From Pseudomonas putida (GTDB lineage: Bacteria; Pseudomonadota; Gammaproteobacteria; Pseudomonadales; Pseudomonadaceae): a stretch of DNA of 64,000 nt. Each line of letters opens with the position of its first letter. The first letter of the stretch is position 1. The notes below the pieces were generated by a model. That model worked only from the letters and a program-made list of their open reading frames with translations. It made no database searches and was not told where the DNA came from. The translations under genes were made by a program, and so were the position numbers. Location: NCBI RefSeq assembly GCF_002906855.1, contig NZ_MINI01000038.1:1116001-1180000 (forward strand), given 5' to 3'. Positions 23,678-31,765 of this stretch are shown here, piece by piece.

Positions 23678-24267
23678 TCTTCACTCCCGAACAGTTGGCT
23701 GTCGATCAGATCGCACAGGCAGTGGATCGCCAGCAGGTGGACTTCCTGGATACGTGCGGTGACCGTCGACGGTACGCGGATTTCCACGTCTTCGGGCAGC
23801 AGCAGCGAGGCCATGCCGCCGCCGTCACGTCCGGTCAATGCTACGACAATCATTTCGCGATCATGTGCGGCCTGGATCGCTTGAATCACGTTGGCAGAGT
23901 TGCCGCTGGTCGAAATCGCCAGCAGCACGTCGCCGGGCTGGCCCAGGGCGCGGATCTGCTTGGAGAAGATCTCGTTGTAGCTGTAGTCGTTGGCGATCGA
24001 GGTCAGTGTCGAGCTGTCAGTGGTCAGGGCGATGGCCGGCAGGCTCGGGCGCTCACGCTCGAAGCGGTTGAGCAACTCCGAAGAGAAGTGCTGGGCATCG
24101 CCGGCCGAGCCGCCATTGCCGCAGGCGAGCATCTTGCCCTCGTTGAGCAGCGCATTGACCATGACCAGGCTAGCCTGCTCGATGTGCGGTGCCAGGATGT
24201 CCATTGCCTGTTGCTTGGTGTCGATGCTGGCCTGGAACAGCCGGCGAATTCGGGATTGCATGTCCAT
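23674..24267 (-). CDS. SIS-domain protein: phosphoheptose isomerase GmhA or DiaA
   Basis: 197 residues, single SIS domain (CGNGGSAGDAQHF, AISTSGNSANV, LTGRDGGGM). The position between yraN and dolP is that of E. coli diaA, a DnaA-binding initiation factor, and the segment RPSLPAIALTTD resembles DiaA. The residues equal to the GmhA catalytic pair are both kept: Glu in HFSSELLNRF and His in QEVHLLAIH. As I recall its sequence, E. coli DiaA lacks both. Isomerase activity in ADP-heptose synthesis is therefore plausible. I leave the symbol open. Confidence 0.88.
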   Translation of the reverse strand: MDMQSRIRRLFQASIDTKQQAMDILAPHIEQASLVMVNALLNEGKMLACGNGGSAGDAQHFSSELLNRFERERPSLPAIALTTDSSTLTSIANDYSYNEIFSKQIRALGQPGDVLLAISTSGNSANVIQAIQAAHDREMIVVALTGRDGGGMASLLLPEDVEIRVPSTVTARIQEVHLLAIHCLCDLIDSQLFGSEE

Positions 24268-24353
24268 CTGGTGACCTTAAGTGGGGCGGTGGCCTTTGCT
24301 ACGCGCAACAAGGACCAGCCCGCGAAACATAGAGCAAAAAAATCGGAGTGGGT

Positions 24354-24725
24354 TCAGCATTCGAAGGCGTTTTTCAGCCATTGAAGCGGCTGGCCTGCAT
24401 GGCGACTGCCCTGCATGGCGACAACATCGAAGCGGCAGGGGTGATTGGCCCAGCGGAACTCCTTCTGCAGGAACAGAGTGGCGGCAAGCACCAACCGTTT
24501 CTGCTTGCGCCCGTCAATGCTGCCGAGGGCGCCACCGAAGTCCGCGTGCAACCGGTAGCGGACTTCGACGAATACTACTGTATCGGCGTCGAGCATGACC
24601 AGATCAAGCTCGCCGCCTTTGCATCGCCAATTGCGTGTCAGCAGTTGCAGGCCTTGCCCTTGAAGGTACTCAAGGGCTTGGGTTTCTGCCGCCTGGCCAG
24701 CGCTAGTCGGCGATGCTTTGGGCAT
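24354..24725 (-). CDS. yraN: YraN family protein (UPF0102, endonuclease-like fold)
   Basis: 123 residues of the UPF0102 family with a restriction-endonuclease-like core: GQAAETQALEYLQ, then the probable active-site Asp and Glu in GGELDLVMLD and VVFVEVRYR. Function not settled; suggested to act on branched DNA. ATG 24725 overlaps the lpoA stop by one nucleotide (TGATG), so it is translated by coupling. The short gap to the SIS gene (24268-24353) shows nothing notable. Confidence 0.92.
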   Translation of the reverse strand: MPKASPTSAGQAAETQALEYLQGQGLQLLTRNWRCKGGELDLVMLDADTVVFVEVRYRLHADFGGALGSIDGRKQKRLVLAATLFLQKEFRWANHPCRFDVVAMQGSRHAGQPLQWLKNAFEC

Positions 24726-26542
24726 CAGCGCGAGGTGTCTGGCAGACGCTTGACCTGGCCGCCGGTGAACTCGGCCCATGGCAGCTGGCGCTCGACGCGC
24801 TGGCTGGCGTTGATGCTCAGGCTGCCGGACAGGCCTTGCACGCGGTTGTCTGGCAATGCCTTCAGCTGGCCCAGGCGTGGTGCCAGGCTGTAGGCGTCGA
24901 CACCCATGGCGTACAGGCGGCCGAGGCTGCCTGCGGCTTGCGGCCACTGCTGCACGACCTGTTGGCGCAGGCTGTTGCTGGTGTCGAGCAGCCACGGGGT
25001 TTCGCAGAAACGAATGCCGTTCATGTCGTTGTACTGGTTGACGTCACCACTGGCGCTGTACAGGTTCGAGGTGGCGTAGACCGGTACGTCACCGGCGTAC
25101 TGGAAGTTCAGGGTCGGCTTGATCTGCTGTGCCTGTTGTGGGGTCGAGGCGAGGAAGATGAAATCGATGTCCTGGCGACGCGACGGTTGGGCCGCGATGT
25201 TGCCGCCCACGGTACTCTGCAGGCTCTGGGCGCGGCCTTCGCTCTGGCGCAACTGGAACAGGCTGGCGATCTGCTGGGCCAGTGCAACCGGCTGGGCGAT
25301 GCGCTCGGCGGCGATGATAATGCCGCCATTGCCTTCCCAGTCCTGACGGAAGGCGGCCAGCACGCGGTCACCCCACTCACCGCTCGGTACCAGGGCCACG
25401 GCGCGGACCATGCCGTCAGCGCGGGCGCGACGTGCCACTTCGCGGGCTTCGTCCTCGGCGGCGAGGCCGAACTGGAACAGCTGGGGTGGTGCTTTCTGGC
25501 CGGCGTCGGCGTAGTTCAAGGCGAGGGTGGTGATGGGCAGCTGGGTGTTGCCAGCAAGCTGCTTGACCAGCGGCTTTTCAAGCGGGCCGACCACCAGTTG
25601 CACGCCATCGGCCTGGGCCTGGCGATAGAAGGCGTCGAGCGAGCCGATGCGCGAACTGTCGTAGACCTGCACGGCAGGCGCTTGCCCGCCTGCCTGCTGG
25701 GCCTGGAAGTGGGCGGCCATGAAGCCGTCACGCAGGGCGCGGGCAACGCCGGCCAGTGGGCCTTCCTGGGGCAGCAGCAGGGCGATTTTGGTCAGCGGTT
25801 GGCTGGCCAGTTCCTTGAGCTTGGTCAGGGCCGTTGGCAGCTGCTTGGCGGCTGGGTGATCAGGGTGCTGGTTGCGCCAGGCTTCGATGGCAGCCTGCTG
25901 CTGCTCCAGGGTGCCGGCGCTTTTCACTGCCAGCGCCAGGCTGGTCCAGCCGGCCAGGATTTCGTTGTTGGCAGGCTGTTGCAACTGCTCCGGCGGCAGC
26001 GAAGCGACCAGGGCCCAGATCGCGTCATTGTTGGCGCTGGCAGCCTGACCGCTGAGCAGCGGGCTCAGCAGCACGCGTTGCTGGGCGGCGGCCATGGCCT
26101 GGCCGTCGGCCTCGAGGGCGGCGGCGTGGACGCTGTAGGTGCGCACCTGCTGTTGCTCGGGCAGCTCTGCGATGTGTTGCAGGCTCGGGTGGGACAGCGC
26201 GGTCAGCGCGGCCTTGGGCTGGTTGCGGCTCATGGCCAGTTCGGCGCCGAGGGTGGCGGCGAAGATCTGCTGGGCCGGCTTGAGCGTGTCCATCGGCACC
26301 TGCTCGAGGATGCGTGCGGCGCGTGGGAAGTCCTTCTGCTTGTAAGCCAGGTCGGCAGCGCTCAGGCGCAGCAGGGCAGCGTCTTCGGCGGACTTGCTGG
26401 TGGCGGCCTTCTCGAGCAGTTGCTCGATGCTGGCATCCGGGGTGCGTGGCAGTTCGCCCAGGCTGGATGAGGGCGAGCTGGCGCAGGCTGCCAGCAGGGC
26501 AGCGAGGCAGAGGGCTGTGAGCAGCCGCAGGCAAGCGATCAT
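24725..26542 (-). CDS. lpoA: LpoA/LppC, lipoprotein activator of penicillin-binding protein 1A
   Basis: 605 residues. Lipoprotein signal with lipobox LAAC (Cys20). The N-terminal part (about 35-250) is TPR-like helices (SAEDAALLRLSAADLAYKQ). The C-terminal part (about 265-600) is a periplasmic-binding-protein fold starting KIALLLPQEGPLAGVARALRD. LpoA spans from the outer membrane to activate the glycan-polymerising PBP1A. It heads an operon lpoA-yraN-SIS-dolP and is divergent from rsmI. Confidence 0.93.
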   Translation of the reverse strand: MIACLRLLTALCLAALLAACASSPSSSLGELPRTPDASIEQLLEKAATSKSAEDAALLRLSAADLAYKQKDFPRAARILEQVPMDTLKPAQQIFAATLGAELAMSRNQPKAALTALSHPSLQHIAELPEQQQVRTYSVHAAALEADGQAMAAAQQRVLLSPLLSGQAASANNDAIWALVASLPPEQLQQPANNEILAGWTSLALAVKSAGTLEQQQAAIEAWRNQHPDHPAAKQLPTALTKLKELASQPLTKIALLLPQEGPLAGVARALRDGFMAAHFQAQQAGGQAPAVQVYDSSRIGSLDAFYRQAQADGVQLVVGPLEKPLVKQLAGNTQLPITTLALNYADAGQKAPPQLFQFGLAAEDEAREVARRARADGMVRAVALVPSGEWGDRVLAAFRQDWEGNGGIIIAAERIAQPVALAQQIASLFQLRQSEGRAQSLQSTVGGNIAAQPSRRQDIDFIFLASTPQQAQQIKPTLNFQYAGDVPVYATSNLYSASGDVNQYNDMNGIRFCETPWLLDTSNSLRQQVVQQWPQAAGSLGRLYAMGVDAYSLAPRLGQLKALPDNRVQGLSGSLSINASQRVERQLPWAEFTGGQVKRLPDTSR

Positions 26543-26721
26543 GTAAAGGTCCTGTTACTCGATCAAGTTGGCCGGCAATTGTACCCAAGCGGCGGCCGGG
26601 GCGCGATCTGCCGTTAGCAGAACCTTCACTATAGGCGTCTGGCCGATGACCGCCGATGAAGTTCTTTGCGCCCTGTTACCGGCGCTCGGGCTACAATAGC
26701 GCCTTTGATCCGAAAGGCAGG

Positions 26722-27606
26722 ATGTGTGCAGTGACTGATGTGGCCGGGGCTTCGAAATCCACCATGGGGACGCTTTATGTGGTCGCGACCCCCATCGGCA
26801 ACCTTGATGACATGAGCGCCAGGGCGCTCAAGGTGCTGGCCGATGTCGCCCTGATCGCCGCCGAGGACACCCGGCATTCGATCCGCCTGTTGCAGCATTT
26901 CGGCATCGATACGCCGCTGGCGGCCTGTCATGAGCACAACGAGCGCGACGAGGGCGGGCGCTTCATCACCAAGCTGCTGGCCGGTGAAGATGTGGCGCTG
27001 GTATCCGATGCCGGTACGCCGCTGATTTCCGACCCGGGCTACCATCTGGTGCGCCAGGCGCGGGCCGCCGGGGTCAGCGTGGTGCCAGTGCCAGGCGCCT
27101 GCGCCTTGATTGCCGCGCTTTCGGCAGCCGGCCTGCCTTCCGACCGCTTCATCTTCGAAGGCTTCCTGCCAGCCAAGGCCGCCGGGCGTCGGGCGCGTCT
27201 GGAGCAGGTCAAGGAAGAGCCTCGCACGCTGATCTTTTACGAGGCGCCTCACCGCATCCTGGAGTGTCTCGAAGACATGGAGCTGGTGTTCGGCGGCGAG
27301 CGCCCGGCGCTGCTGGCGCGCGAGCTGACCAAGACCTTCGAGACCCTCAAAGGCCTGCCGTTGGCTGAACTGCGTGCGTTCGTCGCCGGCGACAGCAACC
27401 AGCAGCGCGGCGAGTGCGTGGTGCTGGTCGGTGGCTGGAGTGCACCTGAAGGCGAGGATGCGATCAGTGCCGAGGCGCAGCGTGTATTGGATCTGCTGCT
27501 GGCCGAATTGCCACTGAAAAGGGCGGCGGCATTGGCAGCGGAAATCACTGGCGTGCGCAAGAACCTGTTGTATCAAGTGGCCCTGGAAAAACAGAAAGCG
27601 CAGTAG
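26722..27606 (+). CDS. rsmI: 16S rRNA (cytidine-1402-2'-O)-methyltransferase RsmI
   Basis: About 294 residues. Tetrapyrrole-methylase fold: VVATPIGNLDD at the N-terminus, AAEDTRHS, LVSDAGTPLISDPG (SAM site), VVPVPGACALIAALSAAGL, and the C-terminal RNA-binding part. It 2'-O-methylates C1402 of 16S rRNA. Two starts are plausible: ATG 26722, or GTG 26731 with AGGA 8 nt upstream. The open frame to 26656 has no support. Divergent from lpoA, followed by rnpB. Confidence 0.95.
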   Translation: MCAVTDVAGASKSTMGTLYVVATPIGNLDDMSARALKVLADVALIAAEDTRHSIRLLQHFGIDTPLAACHEHNERDEGGRFITKLLAGEDVALVSDAGTPLISDPGYHLVRQARAAGVSVVPVPGACALIAALSAAGLPSDRFIFEGFLPAKAAGRRARLEQVKEEPRTLIFYEAPHRILECLEDMELVFGGERPALLARELTKTFETLKGLPLAELRAFVAGDSNQQRGECVVLVGGWSAPEGEDAISAEAQRVLDLLLAELPLKRAAALAAEITGVRKNLLYQVALEKQKAQ

Positions 27607-27670
27607 TGGCAATTAGACATAATTGACGGTATCGCTTGTTCTTGCGCGCGCGTGCCGTTAACCTTGTCGG

Positions 27671-28034
27671 CGGAGAGTCGATCGGACAGTCGCTGCCGTC
27701 TTTTGTTCCGCAAAAGATGGGGGAGGAAAGTCCGGGCTCCATAGGGCGGAGTGCCAGGTAACGCCTGGGAGGCGCGAGCCTACGGAAAGTGCCACAGAAA
27801 ATAACCGCCTAAGCACTTCGGTGCCGGTAAGGGTGAAAAGGTGCGGTAAGAGCGCACCGCACGGCTGGCAACAGTTCGTGGCTAGGTAAACCCCACTCGG
27901 AGCAAGACCAAATAGGGTTCCATCAGGCGTGGCCCGCGTCGGAACCGGGTAGGTTGCTAGAGGCGTCCAGTGATGGCCGTCGTAGAGGAATGACTGTCCT
28001 CGACAAAACCCGGCTTACAGATCGACTCTCCACC
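27671..28034 (+). ncRNA. rnpB: RNase P RNA (class A)
   Basis: The catalytic RNA of RNase P, which matures tRNA 5' ends. The P1 helix is formed by GGAGAGTCGATC near 27672 and GATCGACTCTCC near 28020. The conserved core pieces are present: GAGGAAAGTCCGGGCTCC, ACAGAAAATAACCGCC, GGTAAGGGTGAAAAGGTG, GGTAAACCCCACTCGGAGC and the 3' GACAAAACCCGGCTTACAG. Ends are approximate to a few bases. It separates rsmI from the dcw cluster, as in other pseudomonads. Confidence 0.97.
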
Positions 28035-28237
28035 TTTTCCCTTCCTGCTTGATTCGATAGCAGATCCCTCTTGGTAATACCAAAAAGATCTTACTCTTAA
28101 TAATTCACTTTAACTTCGAACGGCATTCGTTTGAGTCGGTTTGATTTTTCTCGTGTTTTTCCCCGTCTGGCAGTCCTTCCGCATTCCTTTGTTGCGCTAA
28201 ATCTCGGTCCTGTAAGGCTTTTCCTTATGAACGTGCC
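28035..28237. other. AT-rich gap between rnpB and the dcw promoter, no gene seen
   Basis: No frame with a ribosome site on either strand. The base composition is clearly lower in GC than the flanks. It has a short dyad, TTGGT-AAT-ACCAA (about 28070-28083), and a near AAGATCTT palindrome. It probably holds the end of the rnpB transcript and upstream elements of the mra promoter. Confidence 0.6.
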
Positions 28238-28267
28238 TTGACGGTGCAGCGGGCGGATTCCTATAGT
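28238..28267 (+). promoter_or_regulatory. Promoter of the dcw cluster (Pmra)
   Basis: TTGACG (28238-28243), an 18-nt spacer and TATAGT (28262-28267), about 75 nt before the mraZ GTG. The MraZ boxes begin 9 nt after the -10 box, so they cover the transcription start. Confidence 0.75.
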
Positions 28268-28275
28268 GTGCGCAA

Positions 28276-28300
28276 GTGGCAGAAAGTGGGATGAAGTGGG
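28276..28300 (+). promoter_or_regulatory. MraZ operator: three phased GTGGG-type boxes
   Basis: GTGGC (28276-28280), GTGGG (28286-28290) and GTGGG (28296-28300) are spaced exactly 10 bp apart. In E. coli MraZ binds three direct TGGGN repeats with 5-nt spacers in the same position and represses the cluster. The match predicts autoregulation by MraZ. Confidence 0.85.
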
Positions 28301-28342
28301 TTTTCTGGCACAAAAAAGTTACCATTGTGGGGAATCGCAGCC

Positions 28343-28798
28343 GTGTTCCGCGGAGCCAACGCCGTCAGCCTCGATGCCAAGGGCCGTCTCGCCATGCCGA
28401 GCCGGTACCGTGACGAGCTCGATTCGCGTTGCAATGGTCAGCTGATCGTGACCATCGACGCTGTTGACCCCTGCTTGTGTGTTTATCCCCTCGATGAGTG
28501 GGAGCAGATTGAAGCCAAGTTGCGTGCCTTGCCGTCGTTGCGTGAGGAAAACCGCCGCCTGCAGCGCTTGCTGATCGGTAATGCGGTTGACCTGGAGCTC
28601 GATGGCAGTGGGCGTTTCCTGGTGCCGCCCCGCCTGCGTGAGTACGCCAAGCTGGACAAGAAGGCGATGCTGGTGGGGCAGCTGAACAAATTCCAGCTGT
28701 GGGATGAGGATGCCTGGAACGCGGTTTCGGCAGCCGACCTTGCAGCTATCCAACAACCGGGCGCCATGCCCGACGATTTGCGTGACCTGATCCTGTGA
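28343..28798 (+). CDS. mraZ: MraZ, transcriptional regulator of the dcw cluster
   Basis: 151 residues. Two SpoVT/AbrB-like MraZ repeats: FRGANAVSLDAKGRLAMPSRYRD near the start and NAVDLELDGSGRFLVPPRLRE near residue 85. The start is a GTG (28343) preceded by GTGGGGA; an earlier in-frame ATG at 28325 lies too close to the promoter end and breaks the family N-terminus. It overlaps rsmH by 4 nt (GTGA). It should bind the boxes just upstream of its own gene. Confidence 0.96.
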   Translation: MFRGANAVSLDAKGRLAMPSRYRDELDSRCNGQLIVTIDAVDPCLCVYPLDEWEQIEAKLRALPSLREENRRLQRLLIGNAVDLELDGSGRFLVPPRLREYAKLDKKAMLVGQLNKFQLWDEDAWNAVSAADLAAIQQPGAMPDDLRDLIL

Positions 28799-29742
28799 CC
28801 ATAGATAGCGGCTTCAACCACATCACCGTCCTCCTCGACGAAGCTGTCGAGGCATTGGCCCTGCGCGCCGACGGTTGCTATCTGGACGGCACCTTCGGGC
28901 GTGGCGGCCATAGCCGCCTGATCCTCAGCAAACTCGGACCGCAAGGGCGGCTGCTGGGCTTCGACAAAGATCCTCAAGCGATTGCCACCGGGCAAGCGCT
29001 GGCGGCCGAAGACGGCCGCTTTGTCATTGTGCAACGCAGTTTTGCCGAGCTCGGCTCGGAAGTCGCCGAGCGTGGTCTGGCCGGCAAGGTCAGCGGTATC
29101 CTGCTTGACCTGGGCGTGTCCTCGCCGCAGCTGGATGACCCCGAGCGTGGCTTCAGCTTCCTCAACGATGGGCCGCTGGACATGCGTATGAATCCGGATC
29201 AGGGCATCAGCGCTGCCGAGTTCATCGCCACCGCCCCCGTCGAAGAAATTGCCCGTGTCTTCAAGGAATACGGTGAAGAGCGCTTTGCCGGGCGCATGGC
29301 CCGTGCCGTGGTCGAGCGCCGTGAGAAGCAGCCCTTCACCCGCACCGCTGATCTGGCTGAAGTGCTCAAGGTCGCCAACCCGGCCTGGGAAAAGGGCAAA
29401 AACCCGGCGACCCGTGCCTTCCAGGGCCTGCGTATCCACGTCAATAACGAGCTGGGTGACCTCGAGACTGGCCTGGAAGCTGCGCTCGACGCCCTGGAAG
29501 TAGGCGGCCGTCTGGCGGTCATCAGCTTCCACTCGCTGGAAGACCGCATCGTCAAGCTGTTCATGCGCAAACTGGTCAAGGGCGAGGCCGACAACCTGCC
29601 ACGCAACCTGCCGGTACAGCACAAGATCTTCGAGCCGAAGATCAAGCTGATCGGCAAGGCCCAGTTTGCCTCCGAAGCCGAACTCAAGGCCAACCCGCGG
29701 TCGCGCAGCGCCGTGATGCGGGTGGCGGAGAAGCTTCGGTGA
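28795..29742 (+). CDS. rsmH: 16S rRNA (cytosine-1402-N4)-methyltransferase RsmH
   Basis: 315 residues, GTG start overlapping mraZ. HITVLLDEAVEAL at the N-terminus, the SAM motif LDGTFGRGGHSRL, LLDLGVSSPQLDDPERGFSF, and the late VISFHSLEDRIVK motif are all diagnostic. It methylates N4 of C1402, the same nucleotide that RsmI (encoded 1.2 kb upstream) methylates on the ribose, so both C1402 enzymes lie in this region. Confidence 0.97.
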   Translation: MTIDSGFNHITVLLDEAVEALALRADGCYLDGTFGRGGHSRLILSKLGPQGRLLGFDKDPQAIATGQALAAEDGRFVIVQRSFAELGSEVAERGLAGKVSGILLDLGVSSPQLDDPERGFSFLNDGPLDMRMNPDQGISAAEFIATAPVEEIARVFKEYGEERFAGRMARAVVERREKQPFTRTADLAEVLKVANPAWEKGKNPATRAFQGLRIHVNNELGDLETGLEAALDALEVGGRLAVISFHSLEDRIVKLFMRKLVKGEADNLPRNLPVQHKIFEPKIKLIGKAQFASEAELKANPRSRSAVMRVAEKLR

Positions 29743-30032
29743 GCCGGCTATTTGCCAAACCTCTGCCAGGCGGAAGCTTCCTGATGCTTCTGCTGTTTGT
29801 CGGTGTGCTCATTTCGGCCATTGCCGTGTCTTACAGTGCCCACTGGAATCGTCAGTTGCTCAACACCCTGTACGGCGAGTTGAACGAGCGTGACAAGGCC
29901 CAGGCCGAGTGGGGCCGGCTGATTCTCGAGCAAAGCACCTGGACCGCCTCCAGCCGTATCGAGAGCCTGGCCTCCGAGCAGCTGAAGATGCGTGTGCCTG
30001 CAGCTGACGAAGTACGGATGGTGGCGCCATGA
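29739..30032 (+). CDS. ftsL: Cell-division protein FtsL
   Basis: 97 residues. Short cytoplasmic tail, one membrane helix (about 15-38, FLMLLLFVGVLISAIAVSY), then a leucine-zipper-like periplasmic helix. FtsL joins FtsB and FtsQ to trigger septal wall synthesis by FtsI/FtsW. GTG start overlapping rsmH by 4 nt; its stop overlaps ftsI by 4 nt. Confidence 0.94.
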   Translation: MSRLFAKPLPGGSFLMLLLFVGVLISAIAVSYSAHWNRQLLNTLYGELNERDKAQAEWGRLILEQSTWTASSRIESLASEQLKMRVPAADEVRMVAP

Positions 30033-31765
30033 TGAAGCTCGAAGGCGCACTCTACCCCTGGCGCTTCCGGGTAGTGATCGGCTTGCTGGCCCTGATGGTC
30101 GGCGCCATCTGCTGGCGCATCATCGACCTGCAGGTAGTCGACCGTGACTTCCTCAAGGGCCAGGGCGATGCTCGCAGCCTGCGTCACATTCCCATTCCTG
30201 CGCACCGTGGCCTGATCACCGACCGCAACGGCGAGCCGCTGGCGGTCAGTACCCCGGTCACCACCTTGTGGGCCAACCCCAAGGAAATGCAGGCCGCCAA
30301 GGATCGCTGGCCGCAGCTGGCTGCTGCCCTTGGGCAGAACGCACAGCAACTGACCGAGCGCCTGACCCAGCAGGCCAACAAAGAGTTTATCTACCTGGTC
30401 CGCGGCCTGACCCCGGAGCAGGGCCAGCACGTGCTCGATCTGAAAGTCCCGGGCGTGTATGGACTGGAAGAATTCCGCCGCTTCTATCCGGCCGGCGACG
30501 TGACCGCGCACATGGTCGGCTTCACCGACCTCGACGACCATGGTCGCGAAGGCGTGGAGCTGGCCTACGATGAATGGCTGGCCGGCGTGCCCGGTAAGCG
30601 GCAAGTGATCAAGGACCGGCGCGGCCGGCTGATCAAGGACATCCAGGTCACCAAGAACGCCAAGGCCGGCAAGACCTTGGCGTTGTCGATCGACCTGCGC
30701 CTGCAATACCTGGCCACCCGCGAACTGCGCAACGCCATTGCCGAACAGGACGCCAAGGCCGGCAGCCTGGTGATCATGGACGTCAAGACCGGTGAGGTCC
30801 TGGCCATGGTCAACCAGCCGACCTACAACCCGAACAACCGTCGCAGCATGTTCCCGGCCGCCATGCGTAACCGGGCGATCATCGACGTGTTCGAGCCGGG
30901 CTCGACGGTCAAGCCGATCTCGATGAGTGCGGCGCTGCAGAGTGGCCGCTGGAAGCCGAGCGACAAGGTCGAGGTGTATCCGGGCAGCCTGCAGATTGGT
31001 CGCTACACCATCAAGGACGTGTCCAAGAGCGAGGGCCCGATCCTCGACCTGACCGGCATCCTGATCAACTCATCCAACGTCGGCATGAGCAAGATCGCCT
31101 TCGATATCGGCGGCGAGGCCATCTACCGGGTCATGTCCCAGGTCGGCCTGGGCCAGTACACCGGCCTCGGCTTCCCGGGCGAGCGCGTCGGCAACCTGCC
31201 CAACCACCGTGAGTGGCGCAAGGCTGAGACCGCGACCCTGTCCTACGGCTACGGTGTGTCGGTGACCGCCCTGCAGCTGGTGCACGCCTACGCGGCGCTG
31301 GCCAACGACGGCAAGATGGTGCCGCTGTCGATCCTCAAGGTCGACAAGGCGCCGGAAGCGGTGCAGGCCATTCCGAAGGAAACCGCCGAAACCGTCCAAG
31401 GCATGCTGCAGCAGGTGATCGAAGCGCCGCGCGGCGTGTTCCGTGCCCAGGTGCCGTTCTACCACGTGGCCGGCAAGTCCGGTACCGCACGTAAGGCCAC
31501 CGTCGGCTCCAAGGGTTACACCGAAAACGCCTACCGCTCGCTGTTCGCCGGCTTCGGCCCGATGAGCGACCCGCGCTACGCCATCGTCGTGGTCATCGAC
31601 GAGCCGGGCAAGGGTGGTTACTTCGGTGGTCTGGTATCGGCCCCCGTATTCAGCAAGGTCATGTCGGGAACCCTGCGCCTGATGAACGTGCCGCCAGATA
31701 ACCTGCCGCCGCCGAGTGATCCGCAGCAGGCCAGTGCAGCACCCGCCAAGGGAGGGCGTGGATGA
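30029..31765 (+). CDS. ftsI: Septum-specific transpeptidase FtsI (PBP3)
   Basis: 578 residues. Membrane anchor (about 12-32), the class B dimerisation/pedestal domain (IPAHRGLITDRNGEPLAVS), then the transpeptidase: active-site Ser in EPGSTVKP, SSN motif in INSSNVGMSK, and KSGTA in HVAGKSGTARK. It cross-links septal peptidoglycan with FtsW and is the target of aztreonam-type beta-lactams. No obvious oddity; the short Pro/Ala-rich tail is common in Pseudomonas. Confidence 0.97.
   Translation: MMKLEGALYPWRFRVVIGLLALMVGAICWRIIDLQVVDRDFLKGQGDARSLRHIPIPAHRGLITDRNGEPLAVSTPVTTLWANPKEMQAAKDRWPQLAAALGQNAQQLTERLTQQANKEFIYLVRGLTPEQGQHVLDLKVPGVYGLEEFRRFYPAGDVTAHMVGFTDLDDHGREGVELAYDEWLAGVPGKRQVIKDRRGRLIKDIQVTKNAKAGKTLALSIDLRLQYLATRELRNAIAEQDAKAGSLVIMDVKTGEVLAMVNQPTYNPNNRRSMFPAAMRNRAIIDVFEPGSTVKPISMSAALQSGRWKPSDKVEVYPGSLQIGRYTIKDVSKSEGPILDLTGILINSSNVGMSKIAFDIGGEAIYRVMSQVGLGQYTGLGFPGERVGNLPNHREWRKAETATLSYGYGVSVTALQLVHAYAALANDGKMVPLSILKVDKAPEAVQAIPKETAETVQGMLQQVIEAPRGVFRAQVPFYHVAGKSGTARKATVGSKGYTENAYRSLFAGFGPMSDPRYAIVVVIDEPGKGGYFGGLVSAPVFSKVMSGTLRLMNVPPDNLPPPSDPQQASAAPAKGGRG

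Noticed and set aside
24713..26470. 585-codon forward frame opposite lpoA
   Set aside because: Shadow of lpoA; no signal, motif or ribosome site, and it would run through the yraN/lpoA junction.
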